A DNA stretch of 64,000 nt from Annulohypoxylon bovei var. microspora (Eukaryota; Ascomycota; Sordariomycetes; Xylariales; Hypoxylaceae): assembly GCA_022836615.1 (NCBI GenBank), contig MU405224.1:248001-312000 (forward strand). The letters run 5' to 3'. This document shows positions 1 through 14,279 of this stretch, in pieces (position 1 is the stretch's first letter; every line of letters starts with the position of its first letter). Under the pieces are notes generated by a model. It was not told the origin of the DNA. It did no database searches and saw only the letters and a program-made list of their open reading frames with translations. A program made the position numbers and the translations under genes.

Positions 1-3000
1 TAGAAACCGAGGTGCTATTGCGGATGTGTTAACTCAAGACCTCACTAATGTTCTGCAGAAACTTGGACAAAATTCAGAGGACAGCTTAGAACTATTGTTA
101 GAGAAGTACCACGCTTTAGATGAATCAACTCGGTCCATGGTACCCGTTGATTTGCAGCAGAGAATATCTGACAACGAAGTCAAAGGTAAAGCTCTCTTTG
201 AATGGGCAGACGGAAGTTTGGTCCATGCCATGCGAGATGGTCAATTCTTTCTTCTCGATGAAATCTCGCTGGCAGATGATTCTGTCCTGGAGAGACTAAA
301 CTCCGTCCTTGAGCCTCAGCGCTCATTACTCCTTGCAGAAAAGGGCATCGACGATTCATTCGTCAAGGCTTCCGATGGCTTCCAGTTTTTAGCAACCATG
401 AACCCCGGCGGTGATTTTGGCAAAAAGGAGCTTTCACCAGCTCTGAGAAATCGGTTTACTGAAATATGGGTTCCGGCCTTATCAGAAAATGAGGACGTAC
501 TTCAAATTGTCTCCTCAAAACTGCGACCCGAGATTCAATCTTTCTCCAAGGTTATCGTCGAGTTCTCTTATTGGTTTGGGCAGAACTTCCGATCTACAGC
601 TTCAACGGCTTTCTCGATTAGAGATATTCTGGTTTGGGTTAAGTTTGTCAATGAGAGCCCTAGCCAGGATGTAGCATCTTCCGTGATCCACGGCGCGGCA
701 ACTGTTTTCATCGATACTCTCGGTGCAAACCCGTCTGCGTTGATTGCGATCGATCCCAAGAGCATGGACACTCAGCGGCAAAAGTGCTTAGATAAGCTGA
801 GTGAGCTTCTTGGCTGTGATGCAACAGCGGTATATCGAGCGCCACTGGAATTGATTGTCAAAAATAATGAATTGCGGATCGGTGGCTTTTCTATTGAGCG
901 TACTGCCAATGAAAACTTTGAAACAGGGTTCGCTTTGCATGCACCTACTACCAAGCTCAATGCGATGCGAATTATTCGTGCTCTCCAGGTACAAAAGCCT
1001 ATCCTATTGGAAGGTAGTCCAGGTGTAGGGAAAACGACACTGGTCAGCGCTCTTGCTAGAGCTTGTGGACGGCCTTTGACAAGAATCAACCTTTCCGACC
1101 AAACTGATCTTATGGACCTTTTTGGAACTGATGTGCCTGTCGAGGGAGCCGAAGCTGGCCACTTCGCGTGGAGAGACGCACCATTTCTCCGTGCCATGCA
1201 GGCTGGAGAATGGGTCCTTCTAGATGAGATGAATTTGGCTTCACAGTCCGTTTTAGAAGGTCTAAATGCGTGCCTCGATCATCGAGGAGAAGTCTACGTC
1301 TCCGAGCTCGACCAGGTCTTTAAAAGACATCCGGACTTTCGTCTTTTCGCGGCACAAAATCCACATCATCAAGGTGGAGGAAGAAAAGGATTGCCTAGCT
1401 CTTTTGTCAATCGTTTCATCGTCGTGTACGCTGATGTATTCAGCGAAGAGGATCTACTGCTGATTGCCCAACACAACTTTCCTACAGTTCCCACCGAGAC
1501 TGTTCGACAAATGATAACCTTCATTTCTAATATTGAAACGCGCATTCTCATAGAGAGATCTTTTGGATCCCAGGGTAGTCCGTGGGAATTCAACCTTCGC
1601 GATACCCTACGCTGGCTACATCTCCTTACGTCTCCGGATCCATTGCTTGGCACTGGCAAGGTCGACGATTTTCTAAACATAGCAATCCGGCAACGTTTCC
1701 GGACAGAGAGGGACAGACTCGAAGTAGATAAGCTTTTCACTGAAGCTTTCGAGGCACCACCGAAAGGTCACCAACTATATCATAACATGTGTTCTTCATC
1801 ACTTCAAGTTGGACTTGCATTGGTGCAGCGGAATCAGCTTGTACAGCCGTCACAGTTCCCTAGCATGGAGATCGTCCCTCGGCTCATGGAGATAGAATCT
1901 ATTTTCATTTGCATCAAGCAAAATATCCCATGCATTCTTGTGGGACCGTCGGGCAGTGGGAAGTCAATGCTCCTACAGCACATCGCCGCGTCTTCTGGTA
2001 AATCAATTATTACATTTCCTATGAACGCTGATATAGACGCCATGGATCTTGTCGGAGGGTTTGAGCAATCCGATCCTATGCGCGATATAAATACTGCATT
2101 GAACGAACTGCAAGAAGCTTTACAATTATCAACCTTAGGTGCTTTGATTGAAGGAGTCCCAGGCTCCGCGGTCGACTTGCTGAACTTTCTTAGCTCTATG
2201 ACGGACCAGATACATGAGCGCCAAGGTCTGCTAGATCATATGAAAAATCTTCAGAGTCAGATCTCAGCAGATACAGAATTAGGGGTCATGCTTTCTAATG
2301 TGCGTACGCTTCTTCAAAAATCTAGCAATATCTCAAACCCTAGATTTGAATGGCTGGATGGTATTATTGTCCGAGCTCTCCAGAAAGGACATTGGCTAGT
2401 ACTTGACAACGCAAATCTTTGCAGCGCCTCTGTCCTAGATAGGTTGAACTCCCTACTTGAACCCGACGGTCATCTGATCATCAACGAGCATTGTGGTCCG
2501 AATGGTGAACCTCGGGTCATCAAGCCACATCCGGACTTTAGGGTGTTCTTGACTGTAGACCCCCGCTATGGAGAACTCTCGAGAGCAATGAGGAACCGCG
2601 CGGTTGAGATCTATATTGAACCCCATAACTCGGCTCCGATAACCTGGCGCAATCGGGTTGCTGAGGTTGATTCAAGCCTGAAAAGATATGAACAATTGTT
2701 TTCAGCATCGTCCTTTGATACTAACCATGGAACGATGTCACAATCTGTAGCTGTGGATTCCCTATCCTTCAATGATTTGCCCTTACTTGAAAATGCCAAG
2801 GAAAGTTTTCGATCTACTCAGGAGGTAGATGGCTTATTCCTCAAGTCACCTATTATGGCCGACATTCAAAATGCAATCCGCCACTTGTATGCATCGCTGT
2901 CAACCATAGCGCCTGGTCTTGAAAATATGCAGGTTGGTTTTCCTTTTTGTCTCGACTTTCTGATTGAACTGACTAATAATTCTTTAGCCGATACATCCCC

Positions 3001-6000
3001 TTCAAAATTCAGCGATAGTTCCTCTGCTTCAAGGACACTCTCCCCAGCTTCCCTTCTGGTTGGCGGCTTGCTACGAGCTTTATATTGATATGATTGAAGC
3101 TTGGAAAAAAATAGAGATCGAGAAGACCCGTGGTGCTAGTAGACAGGTATCACAATTAAATCGGTTTCAACGGTCGCTTGTCTCCGGTAGCGTTGCTGCT
3201 GTGTCGAAAGATTCTACCGTCGGGGCTGCTAAGTTTGCCCTAGGTGTTCTGCAAGAAATAGATTCATTTCTGCGTCCCCTTTTCTTAGATCCCAGCTCGT
3301 GGAAGGTATGTGTTGTTTAAGTCAAGAATTAATTTCACAAATACTGATGAGACTAGGATCTAAAATATCTTTGCCGAGATCTTATGCATTACTGGCAGAG
3401 GACAATTAGATATCTTACTGCCCCTCGTTTCGACGAAGCGACTTTCCAAGCTCATTTAAGTCTCGCATCAAATGGGCTGTCTAGCTACATGTCTAGTTCC
3501 ACAAGTGACCAGACACGCGAATTAGCCTCACGTATTCTCAAGGGATTGGATGAATGTTTTATTTCCGGATTCAAACTGTCCACAGGTCTGAGCATGGAAA
3601 TCCTGTGGAAAGTTTTGAGGCCAATCCCAATTGGAAATAAATTGCTCCTAGACAACATCTGCCGCATGGAACAATTGGCTTCGCAGTTTGATATGGTCAA
3701 GTGGCAATCTAAAGCTACGCCGTTTGATCTTGCTACGACGATGGACTCATTCGTCAAGGTGTACCGGCTTATTCGGCTAGGCGGACTCAACGTGGAAGAT
3801 CTCCTGAAGGCATTGAAGCTCGAAATTGATCAGCTGCTTAACAAGCTAACAGACAACGACGCTCCAACTCTCGCATTCATGGCCGCCGAATTCGAAACCA
3901 TGAGACAAATCGTTGTGCTAGATTGCATGTCGCGCCATGTCGACCTGCCACGGTCGTCAAATGAGATGGTCTTGTTATCTAATATTCCTCTCATTACTCA
4001 AATGCGTGTCAACAGTGCCTCTGATACATCAAAACTCCTTTTATCAATGGAAAACGTATCTAGTGACGACAGCAAACGGCAGCACTGGGACGAGAATTTA
4101 TCCGCAAATATATTATCAAAGCTTGATGCCATTGACTCAGCGAGCCTTAGTTCTTTAGCCTCACTCGAAACGGAACTTCCAATTCTAGCAAAACAGGCCT
4201 GTGCAAACACAGAGGTAATCGTGGCCGACAGACTTGATAAATTTACCGATATACTCTGGCATCTCATGATGGAGGTGATGAATGTCTATGATCCTTCCTT
4301 GGCTACTAAATTTGATTCGGTTCGGAACGCATACGCTACGCTAGATGAGCCTTGCGACTTATCGGGAAATATTTACAGGCTTCTACCCGACGTGCTGATA
4401 GATACCGAATCTCAGATTGCTACTGACCATTTGATTCCTGCTCTCGCGTACTGGATTGGGTCTAGAAATTCTACCGATCGGCGCGCTTTCCTTGCAATCG
4501 CCTGGGTTCAATTTTCCCAGGCCTTAATCAAGCTTTTCGTCCCCGACAAGGCATATGATCCTCAGTTACGTCCTCAACTCCAGTTAGAAAGTTACGAAGA
4601 TCTCCAACAAGGCTTACAAGCGAAACTTAAATCACTACAGCAGTTCGAAAAATTCTGGACGGGCCAGTCTACAAACCTTCGATGTGAACTGCTAGAAGAG
4701 GAGATCGCTGCTTTGGGGCCTCTCCCTAGCGCCGTTGAAACTGTGTATCGCCCGCAGGATTCCGAGCTTCCCAAGATTCAAGCGGAATTCAAGAGTTTAT
4801 TGAATGCTATCCTTAAGCTGGATATTGGCCCTCTTCTCCTTCAACATTGTTCAGGCTCTGAAGTAGCCACGCAACAGTTGCATGTCATTCATGAGAACGT
4901 ATCAAGGATCGGGTTCCGCCTGAAACAGAAATACCGCGCATACGAAGACATAGTATCACCAGTTATCAACATGATCCACTGCCTGGAGCTCGGCTTGTAC
5001 CTTGGACGAGAGGCTAGCTCGCAAATTCCGGGTCACGATTCTTCATCAAGCCAATTGCTTCATCTAGCACCTTTCCTCGGCGGAAAACTCGAACTCTCCG
5101 TAACGCCGTCGATTTGGTCTCATAACTTTGAGTTCCTCAATTATGCTAGCATGGTCACAGCTGTAGAAAGTTCCCGCGGACTAGAAGCAATCAAACAAAA
5201 TACATTCCAAGCAATCCATTCACTGTACGATCAATGGACACAGAAGCTCGAAGCAGATCAGAAGGCCGCAGAGACAAAGCAAAGTTGGTATCGTTATCGG
5301 GGTGGGTTTACCGAGGAAGAGGCAGCAGAACAAGAAGCATTTGACGAACTATTCCCAAGTTTCGATGAGAATGATGAACACCACCGGGCGGAGAAACCTA
5401 AGATCGGTGACGCTCGAGCGCTGGCTATCAAATTAGCAAGGGTGCATAAAGATATTTTCCTTACACCGCGAGACGCGCCTGAGAGCATCATAAGCCTTAA
5501 TAAGCTCTTTGCTACAAAAATGTCAGCCGACATCGACCATACTATTGTAGACAAGAATTTACTTCCAGCCACGTTCTTAGCCCTGGATGAGAAGTTGCAA
5601 GAGATAGGGTCCGATACTTGTTCGGTCGACTATAACTTCTACACGAATCGCAATCTTCCCGAGGCGCGGAAACTTGTCAGCTTGGCCAATGACACCCGCG
5701 CTCGCTTTCGGCAACTTCAACAAGTCGACGAAATCGGTCATCTACAACCATTGACTGATGTTGTGTCATCTTGTGACAAAGTTCTTCAACTTGAACACTC
5801 GGATCCGCTCGCTATAATGATATCGAAAGTCGAGCAATTGCATACTTTCGTCTATGAATGGCAGTTTGGGGGTTGGGCAAGCAAAACCTATGGCGTGTTA
5901 GCGCAATATAACCAGCTGACAGATTTACTTGTCAGTTGGCGACGCCTAGAGCTTTCTACATGGGGCAAGCTATTTGATATGGAGGTCAAGAAAAGCGAAG

Positions 6001-9000
6001 ACGATGCCAGTTCCTGGTGGTTTATTGCTTACCAGGCTATAATTGCCGTGCCGCTTGCTCTCGCCCAAGCCGGGGAGGATCTTTCACAACATGCTTCCGG
6101 TCTACTCAAAGAATTGGAAACCTATTTCTCATTGGCAGCTGTTGGCCAATTTGGTAGCCGGCTTGGTCTTCTTAAGCAACTCCACAAGCAATTACAATTG
6201 CTCGCGACAGACTACCCTTCGATGTCATTAATCCAAGACGGCCTCCAGAACTTCATAACCTTTTACTCCAGATATACGAAGGCTGTTGACGATAAAATTC
6301 GTACTGGCAGAAGCCCCCTCGAAAGACAGATGAAAGATGTTCTCCTCTTAGCAAGTTGGAAAGACACGAATATCGCTGCACTGCGAGAAAGTGCTCGCAA
6401 GTCTCACCAAAAACTTTTTAGAATTGTACGAAAATTCAGAGAAGTTCTTGGTCAGCCTATGAAGCCAATAATCGAAGGTGGCCTACCGGATGAGGTTCTT
6501 GGCGAAACCGAAACCGCAGAGATACAGGCAAAGACCGCCTCTATTGACCAGGATGCGATTGAATTATGCTCCCAAAGCGTTGCTGGCTGGACTGATGACT
6601 ATCGGAGAATGGCTAATGTTCAGAGAACGACTGACATTATGAACAGATTGAGTCGTATTCCCGAAGCTTCTCTAGATGCTAGTGAAGCTATTGAATATTT
6701 CCTTTCCAATCTAGAGTCGTCAGCTCTTGAACTCCGCAAGGAAACACCTAGCGTCCTTAATGATGAGAACAAGACCTTGGTGAAGCATTTAAAATCGCGT
6801 AAACGAAAATTGTTTGCGGAGACTTTAAAGGAGGCTAGGCAGATGGGGATCCCATACAATCTCGGCACTGATGCTCTATCTCGACAGAATGCACTACCCA
6901 CAGTGCTTGCCTTGTCAGAGGCGTTGGATTTACAATCCTTTAAGGGACTCGAGGGCACAGAATACTATTTTCACAAGATGCTGGATCTCGCACCCCGGGT
7001 CAGAGCTGCTTTCCAAGACCACTCGGATGACCTAACCGCTGCAGAGATTGACAGGAGCATTGGGTTCATTGAGGGGCTAATCCATATCGCCCTAGGCCAG
7101 AGACATGTGTTAGCGAAAGCGCTTAAGACCTATAACACATTGTCAACCCGTTCGATGCATATCTGCTCTGTTGGTAAGTTGCGAGGCGGTAACAAGATTA
7201 AGACTAAAATGTTATCGGGTAATCATGAGAAAGCCTCCATCTGGTTGGTCCAAATTATTAAAGTCGGTATACATCTCGTCGAGCTACACAGTAAGCTCGG
7301 GAACGCCGACAACAAGAACATCCTTGGCTTGCTCAACACCTGGTTGGAAAGAATAAGTATACTCTCTGCTCAATGGAGTTCACTACCCACCCTGCCAATT
7401 TGGCTTACTTCACTCGAAATGTCACAGCTGGAAATTTCTGTCAGCTCATCATTCAACGAATTCCGGGATGAGTTGGACGAATCATGTCGAAAATGGCCGG
7501 CGTTAGCATTCCTACTTGAGCAAATTCGGCTTTGGACTATCATCGATGAACAGTCAATGTCCACTTCGCACCTAGCGACTAAACAAGTCGACACTATCTT
7601 AAACGCCGCAAAGAACCTTTGTGATAGTATCCTTGTTACCATCGAGCAGTTCAAGAAGACGGTCGCTAAATTACCCACTTCACAAGAGGAAGCCGGATGG
7701 TTGATTAATTATGGCGAGACCATAGCTACCTCCCTACGAGTTATCCGCATGGAAAAGGTTGAGGAAAGCATTTCAGAGATTCTAGCCCTTTTCAGCCAAG
7801 TTGATTTGGCCGACGTGGCCATCAACAACCTCTCAACAGCCTTGATGGCGGTTGTTGCCCCTGTCATAAATCAGTACCAGGCCACTTGCAATCAGACAAT
7901 CAAAGTGTTTTCCCATACTCACGGAAGCACTTGCAAACTTGGTTATAAACTGAGCAAGAACTTCGTTCAACTCGCATCCCAGGGATTTTGCACGCCGCAA
8001 GAGAAGTCTGATGAAACCTCCGGCGAGACCGGACAGCTCGAAAGCGGGACGGGTCTCGGAGATGGGGAGGGCGCTGAGGATATCAGCAAGGACATCCAGC
8101 CCGACGAGGACTTGTCCGAATTGGCTCAAGAAGCAAATAAAGAACCCGACAAGGAAATGGAAGACGAAAAGGATGCTGTCGACATGGCTGATCAGGAACT
8201 CGAAGGTGATCTCGAAAGTATAGATGGTGGTGAAGACAAAGAGGAGGAATCGAAGTCCGGTGATGAGGACGAGAGTGGCGATGAGATGGACGAAGAAGCC
8301 GGTGAAGTAGATGATCTGGATCCTTCGGCCGTTGACGAGAAAATATGGGATGGAGAGAACGAGGAGGACGCGGAAAAAGATCAGCAAGGAGAGGATACCA
8401 AAGGCCAGACAAAGAAGGATGAACAGGTAGCTGCTGATACACAACCTAATGCGCAGCCTGATGCTCAAGAGATTGAACCTGAAGAAGACGAGGAACAGGG
8501 CGACGAAAACATGGATGATAATCCTGCTGCGGAAGAAGATGAGGACGTCCAACAACAAGACGAAGCCAACAAACAGGATCAAAACGTCCAGGAACAGGAT
8601 ACCTTGGCGTTGCCTGACGATATGAATATTGACGGAAATGATAATGAATCGATGTCATCAATCAGCGATGATGAGCTAGATAAGCTTTCAGACGTGGACC
8701 AGGAAGAGACAGACGAGAAACGAACGAACGATCAGGAAAGTGAAAATGGCGAAGACACTGAGATGGATACGGCGCCTGCGGATGGGGGAGATAGTGAAGA
8801 AGAATTAGACGAAAATGCGGAGAAAGAAGAGGCTAATCTTCAGGAAGACGAGAACGCGGATGAGGAGCCAGAAAACCCGACGGAAGAACATGAGATGGCT
8901 GAATTGCAATCTAACGACGAAGTCAATGCCAATAATGAGGATACTGCACCAAGCGACGTGAAAGGTGGTGGGCAAGACCAGGATCCTAACCAAACTGAGG

Positions 9001-10562
9001 AGGCCAATAATGCTCAAGATAATACGGCCCAACGAGAAGATGGGGAGATGGGCGAGAATGCAGCCGACCAAAAAACATCGGCTGGTAAGAAGGGCAGTGT
9101 CTCGCAATCTCAAGACCAACCTTCCCAAACAGAGCTTGATGATGCTAAGGATTCGTCGACCCCTCAACCCTTCAAGGCCCTTGGAGATGCCCTAGAAAAG
9201 TGGCATAGACAGCAACGAGATATCAAGGAAGCTCAAGAACAAGAATCCCGAGATCAACCGTCAAATGCTGAACAAGAATCCGCCATCCGAGAGTTCCAAC
9301 ATATTCAAAATGACGAGTCTGCTGCGGATGCCCAGGCAATGGGTACTTCAAATGAGGAGCAAAAGCAGCAAATTGACGAATCAATGGCAATTGATGACGA
9401 AGATCAGCCTCTAGATGACCGAATAATTCCTGAGGATGAGGTCGAAATGAGCGACGTGGACGGAGACAAGATGGATACGTCGGAACCCCTAGACCATCAA
9501 AACCAGCAAGACACGCAGAAAGAAGAGAGGCCTACAGGGGTATCAACTCACCAGGGTACTTACAATGGAGATGCCACGCCTCCTATGAATGGAGAACTCC
9601 TTTCAGAAGAGGTCGAGGAAGAGATCCAGGAAACATCTACGCAATTGTCAATAACTCACTTGTCAGAGCCGAATATGGATTTGAGGAACTTTCAAGAGGC
9701 CATGCACCAATGGACCTTATTCCAAGGCAAAACGCATCCGCTCTCACTGTCTTTAACTTCACAGTTACGTCTAATCCTAAATCCGTCCCAATCTACAAAA
9801 CTGTCTGGGTCGTACCGAACTGGCAAACGCCTCAATATCAAACGCATCATCCCCTACATTGCCTCTAGCTACAAGAGGGACAAGATCTGGATGCGTAGAG
9901 CCATCCCAACCAAACGCGCTTACCAGATCTTGCTATGCGTTGATGACAGCAAGAGTATGGGCGAGTCTAGCTCTGGAGAACTAGCTCTCGAATCACTCGT
10001 CATGGTTTCACGAGCTCTAACTATGCTCGAGGTCGGTCAGATTGGCATCCTCGGTTTCGGAGGAAACGTCTTCATGGCGCACGAGTTCACCGAACCGTTT
10101 GCATCGCATGACGCCGGCGCCAAGGTATTGCAGAAGTTCACGTTCCAGCAAGACCACACGGACATCCAGCTTCTCATCAAGCAGACAATCGACCGATTCC
10201 GCCTCGCCCGCCAACAGAGCACGAGCCGCGGCTCCGAAGACCTCTGGCAATTGGCTCTCATCCTATCTGACGGCCTGACCCCGTCGGCCGCCCACGAGCA
10301 TATCCGCTTACTGCTGCGAGAGGCTATGGAGGAGCGCATCATGATCGTGTTCATCATCATGGACGACACGACGAACAGCAAGGACAAGCAGAGCGTGATC
10401 AACCTCAAGAAGGTCCGGTTCATGGGCAATGACGAGATACGCACCGAATACTACCTGGACTCGTTCCCTTTCCAGTACTATCTCATCGTGCATAACCTCG
10501 AGGACCTCCCCGGAGCGCTGGCGGGACTGCTGAGGACTTGGTTTGCGGAGGTTAATTCTTAG
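1..10562 (+). CDS. MDN1: Midasin (MDN1/REA1), C-terminal ~3,484 residues; 5' part lies outside the window
   Basis: Giant dynein-like AAA ATPase that removes assembly factors from pre-60S ribosomal particles in the nucleolus and nucleoplasm. The frame is already open at base 2, so the gene begins upstream. Exons are <2-2932, 2988-3305 and 3357-10562; introns of 55 and 51 nt are both phase 0. The fragment starts inside an AAA module (Walker B FFLLDE, fragment residues ~82-87), followed by two complete modules with Walker A motifs GSPGVGKT (~338) and GPSGSGKS (~647), probably AAA4 (partial), AAA5 and AAA6. A long helical linker follows. An Asp/Glu/Gln-rich hinge spans about bases 8020-9680, and a C-terminal VWA/MIDAS domain has DDSKS at about base 9940. 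Known midasins are about 4,900 residues, so roughly the first 1,400 are missing here. The last ~650 bases look visibly more GC-rich than the rest. Identification is secure from domain order and size. Confidence 0.97.
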
Positions 10563-11238
10563 GTAGGGAAGAGGATGAATTACATAGGGATTGCTCTTAG
10601 TACATAATTCGCTTATGGTGCATGGAACTGTTGATAGAATTTATGGAGTACAAAATTTGAAGCAACATTATTTACCTTGGTCCAATTCAATTTATTTCGC
10701 AGTTTAATTCGTGGCTTACGCTGTATCCTCACTATATTTTATTAAAATGCCCCTGTATAAATGAGCAGTGCAGCGCTATCAGGCGCTAGCATTACAATGG
10801 ACCGCAGCGCATTACTCACTATGAATATTCATAGGGAGAACTGGAGCCCTTCCACCATTGGAATGGATGGAATGCGCTATAATTATAACGCATAATATCT
10901 CTATGCCCCTTAGGACCTACCTAATCTTACAGGAGCTCATCATTAAAAATACAGTGTGAAACAGAGTACAAATCACCAAATACACTGTATATCCAGTTGA
11001 ATTGGTCTGGCGGATGTTGTGGAACGGTCCACTATCTTATTTCATCTTTGAAGTCGGCTTCATTTCAATGTGACTTCATTCTTGTTAGCTTTTACTTCTT
11101 CATTTACAGTATTATTCTAGAATTTCTTGTTGACGGAATCTTTACAGGGATAGTTAGTAAAATTGTTAACTTCAGAGATCGCGGAAATGTATTGAAATGT
11201 TAAAATGGTTGTAAGTAGAATAGTTAAAACTACTTGAT
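10563..11238. other. Intergenic, AT-rich; convergent 3' ends
   Basis: Lies between the stop of midasin (plus) and the stop of the FAD monooxygenase (minus). It should hold both 3' UTRs and polyadenylation signals. I see no supported gene; the short open frames lack codon bias and splice sites. Confidence 0.6.
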
Positions 11239-13266
11239 TCAATGTTTTACCCTTCTCATGAACTTGTCGAAGAATTCCATGACAGCGGTGATATTTTCTA
11301 GTGGAAGGACCATTGAAATATCTAATCCAGTGTAAGCATTTTATTGACATTAAATAAAACGAGAGAAGCAGCGTACATTGATCCGGGCGAACGATGACTA
11401 AAGCACCTTGCGGTGGATATACTCCGTACTTCTCGTACGCGTGGCCGTGAGGTGAGTTATAGCCTTCGTCATCAACGAAGACTTTGAAGAGGGCTAGAAT
11501 GTAAATAAAAGTAAGCATCAAGAAACTAAATAGTTGTGTTAAAACTAAGAGAGTTCTTCTTACATTTCATCTTCCACTTGCTCACGACAGGGGCAAAGGT
11601 ATTCGGAATCCAATCTTGCTCGACCTGTGTACGCTTCGACGAAAGAACAAGAATAGGATTTATGATAGTATCGCGGTCGACGTCTGATGGAGTAAATGCA
11701 TCGACGACCTGGCCTAGGCTCTTTGAAAGCTGTTATAGCGGTTAGACTTCCTTTGGATTCCAGTCAAACTCTTATCTTTAGAACAGGACATATACGAACA
11801 TCTTGCAACCGTCCCAAATTCTCCGAGTCGACATTTCCAGCAAATGCGACGATATGCCATCGGGAGTCAGTCGTCAAAGCCTTAACTAACTGCATCGCGC
11901 GGGCATCGGCAAGTCGGATCACTGGGGCGCTGGGAAATCTCATTCCGACGGCCAAGCCTGTAGCCGTCTCTGGCCAACTCATCCTTGCGCTCACAATTAC
12001 CGAGTCCTTGTAATGGGTCGCCTGGCCCGCGGTATAGCGGCCGGCCATCACGAACTTCTCTTCAAACTGTTCCGGCGTAATACCGTGCTCTTGACGGTAC
12101 GTGTTTGAAAAGAGCTTCGTCCAGTTCCGATCGAACTCTATCAGTTCGGCGGCGACTTTCTGTCTTTCTGAAACGTACGTCTCGAGTAGTTCTGGTACTG
12201 CCTGTCCTCGAAGAACGGCCGCTAGCTTCCAGCCTATGTTGTAGCCGTCTTGGAGACTTACGTTCATCCCCTGACCAGCTTTCGGGGAGTGAGTATGACA
12301 CGCATCGCCGCTCAGAAAGACGCGATAATCTTTATGAAAATGGTCGGCGAGGCGTTGGCCAATTGAGTACGCAGACCACCAGACCGTCTCTGCGACTTCA
12401 AAGGTGTAGGGCTGTAAAATGAGACGTGATCGCTTGTGGAGTTCCTCTAGCGTAACGTCCTTTGCCGCGGCATCTTTCACTTCGATATAGAAACGGACTA
12501 GAAAGTCCCCTTCGCGCGGTATGATCATTAGATTACCCGCCTCCGAGTTAATCACGGCCTTCTTGCGGATATCGGGGAAGTCCGTTTGCGGATAGATATC
12601 CATGACGCCCCAGACCGCGTCGCTCGAGTCTCCGATCATCTTAAATCCGAGTGATTTCCGGATCACGCTGTGAGCCCCATCGCTGCCCTGTTCTGGAGTG
12701 TCAGGGGCTACCTACAGATACGGTTGAGGAAATCATCTCACCAAAACATATTTCGCGCGATATATTTTCTCTGCTCCGTCTGTTGACACTTTTACAGCAA
12801 CACAATATGCGCCAGGGTCCTTCACTCCCTCGCTATCAACTTCTAACCCCTGAACATCGCAACCGTACTCAATACACGACCTCCCCACCGCCCTCTCCAT
12901 CTCGTTAGTCAACAATTCATTAATCCTAGCCTGGCTCAAGAGTACATGCGGCAAGTGGCTCAGTCCGGGTTCCGTATCAGCGGCATAGTTCGTTCGCTTT
13001 ATTCCCTGCTCACTGCCACCGGTAACCGGCGCCCAGAACGCGAGCTCGATAGCGTGGTACGCCTCTTTGAGCAGGGTCTCCGCGAGCCCAAAACTCTCGA
13101 ATATCTCCACGGTCCGGCACTGCACTCCATCCGCCTGTCCGGTCTCGAGGGCCCCGGCCCGCCTCTCTAGGATCCGGAAGGAGATGCCGCAGCGCGCGAG
13201 CCAGACACCGGCGGATAGACCGGCGGAGCCGCCGCCGCAGATTAGCACGTCTACGTTTTCTGCCAT
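11239..13266 (-). CDS. FAD-dependent aromatic monooxygenase (phenol 2-monooxygenase/PheA type), 602 aa, 5 exons
   Basis: Predicted NADPH-dependent flavoprotein that hydroxylates a phenolic ring. Exons on the minus strand are 13266-12742, 12687-11770, 11729-11564, 11493-11377 and 11321-11239. The N-terminus has the FAD dinucleotide fold GGGSAGL (residues ~11-17), and a second FAD motif, GDACHTHSPKAGQGMN, lies in the middle of exon 2. The last ~150 residues match the thioredoxin-like dimerisation domain of phenol hydroxylases: a PSDVDRD stretch, then KVFVDDEG and the IVRPDQY-type strand that spans the last intron. The length is normal for the family. The third intron, 11730-11769, would be only 40 nt. 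The monooxygenase is divergent from the type II NADH dehydrogenase. The substrate is unknown; it could serve aromatic catabolism or secondary metabolism. Confidence 0.88.
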
Positions 13267-14279
13267 GGGGAATTTAAGGGAATACGGGATTTACGAGGGA
13301 GGGTAGTAGATGTCCATCGTCGATGAATCAAAGGATACCTATATTAACAAGCGCGGAACTTGGGGATGTTGCCGACCCCGATAGGAGTATGCACGAAGTG
13401 CGGGGGAGGCTTTCATCTCCGCCTATGGCTAGTTTGAACGGGACTTTCTGCAGCGCCTCCTCGCTGTGGCGGGATAGCATTTATACGATCGCTGGAGTCT
13501 AGAGAGGGTTCTCCCACATGTATATGTTTTGATAGAAACGACATTCTGGATGCTTCACGGGAAATCCGATAGATAGTCCGTATGCCCGTCTCGGCTCAAG
13601 CTCTCTATGTATGCATTAGCGGTGAGACTACATACATACATACATAAGATCCGCAGATAAGATTGATTGAGTGGGTGAGTGAGTGAGACTCAACAACCCC
13701 TTTCCCAACCACATACTACCGGATCTACTTTAAAACGGCCTCCTGACCTAATAGAAGAGGCCTATTACTGATGTGAGGCATTTTAAATAGTGCTCTTGAT
13801 TAGATCGTTCATGATGAAGGGGAGAATTCGGAGGGCCTGACTAAATTACTAGCTGAGTAAGTACAAATGACTGTCAATTTTTGATTTAGCGAGATGATGA
13901 TGTGGGTCGCCGGAACAGATTGTACCCACTTAAATCCCGACGGCCCCGAGAGATACGGAAAACGGGGGAGATACTGCGACCGGCTTATCCGGTAGGGCAA
14001 GTACCCGCTATAGACAAGGCGCTTAGGACCTTGAACTCATCTCACTCAGCCGCCACTTGACCTGAAGGGATTTAGAATGGGCGTAAAGTGGAAACCCCGA
14101 GCCGTTTCTTTTTCGTCACTTCGACGTACGTCACTTTTACATTCTGTTGACCTCAATTTGTTGACATTTCGAAGTAACTTAAGACTTTTTATTTCGTGAG
14201 CTTCAAAAACACCGATCCTGAAGACCTAACTTGAGATCTCTCATAATCTCACCGGGTATAGTATATTGATCAACCCGCC
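13267..14279. promoter_or_regulatory. Shared divergent promoter region of the monooxygenase and the NADH dehydrogenase
   Basis: A 1-kb stretch between two divergent start codons. It contains simple-sequence tracts at 13630-13690 but no gene I can support. No specific operator was recognised. Confidence 0.5.
13630..13690. repeat. Microsatellites: (ACAT)n followed by (GAGT/GATT)n
   Basis: An ACAT tract occupies 13630-13646. An imperfect GATT/GAGT tetranucleotide tract occupies 13661-13690. Both are read directly from the sequence. Confidence 0.85.

Noticed and set aside
7833..8582. 249-codon minus-strand open frame
   Set aside because: It mirrors the acidic GAN/GAR codon-rich hinge of midasin; the hydrophobic product is a shadow of that composition.
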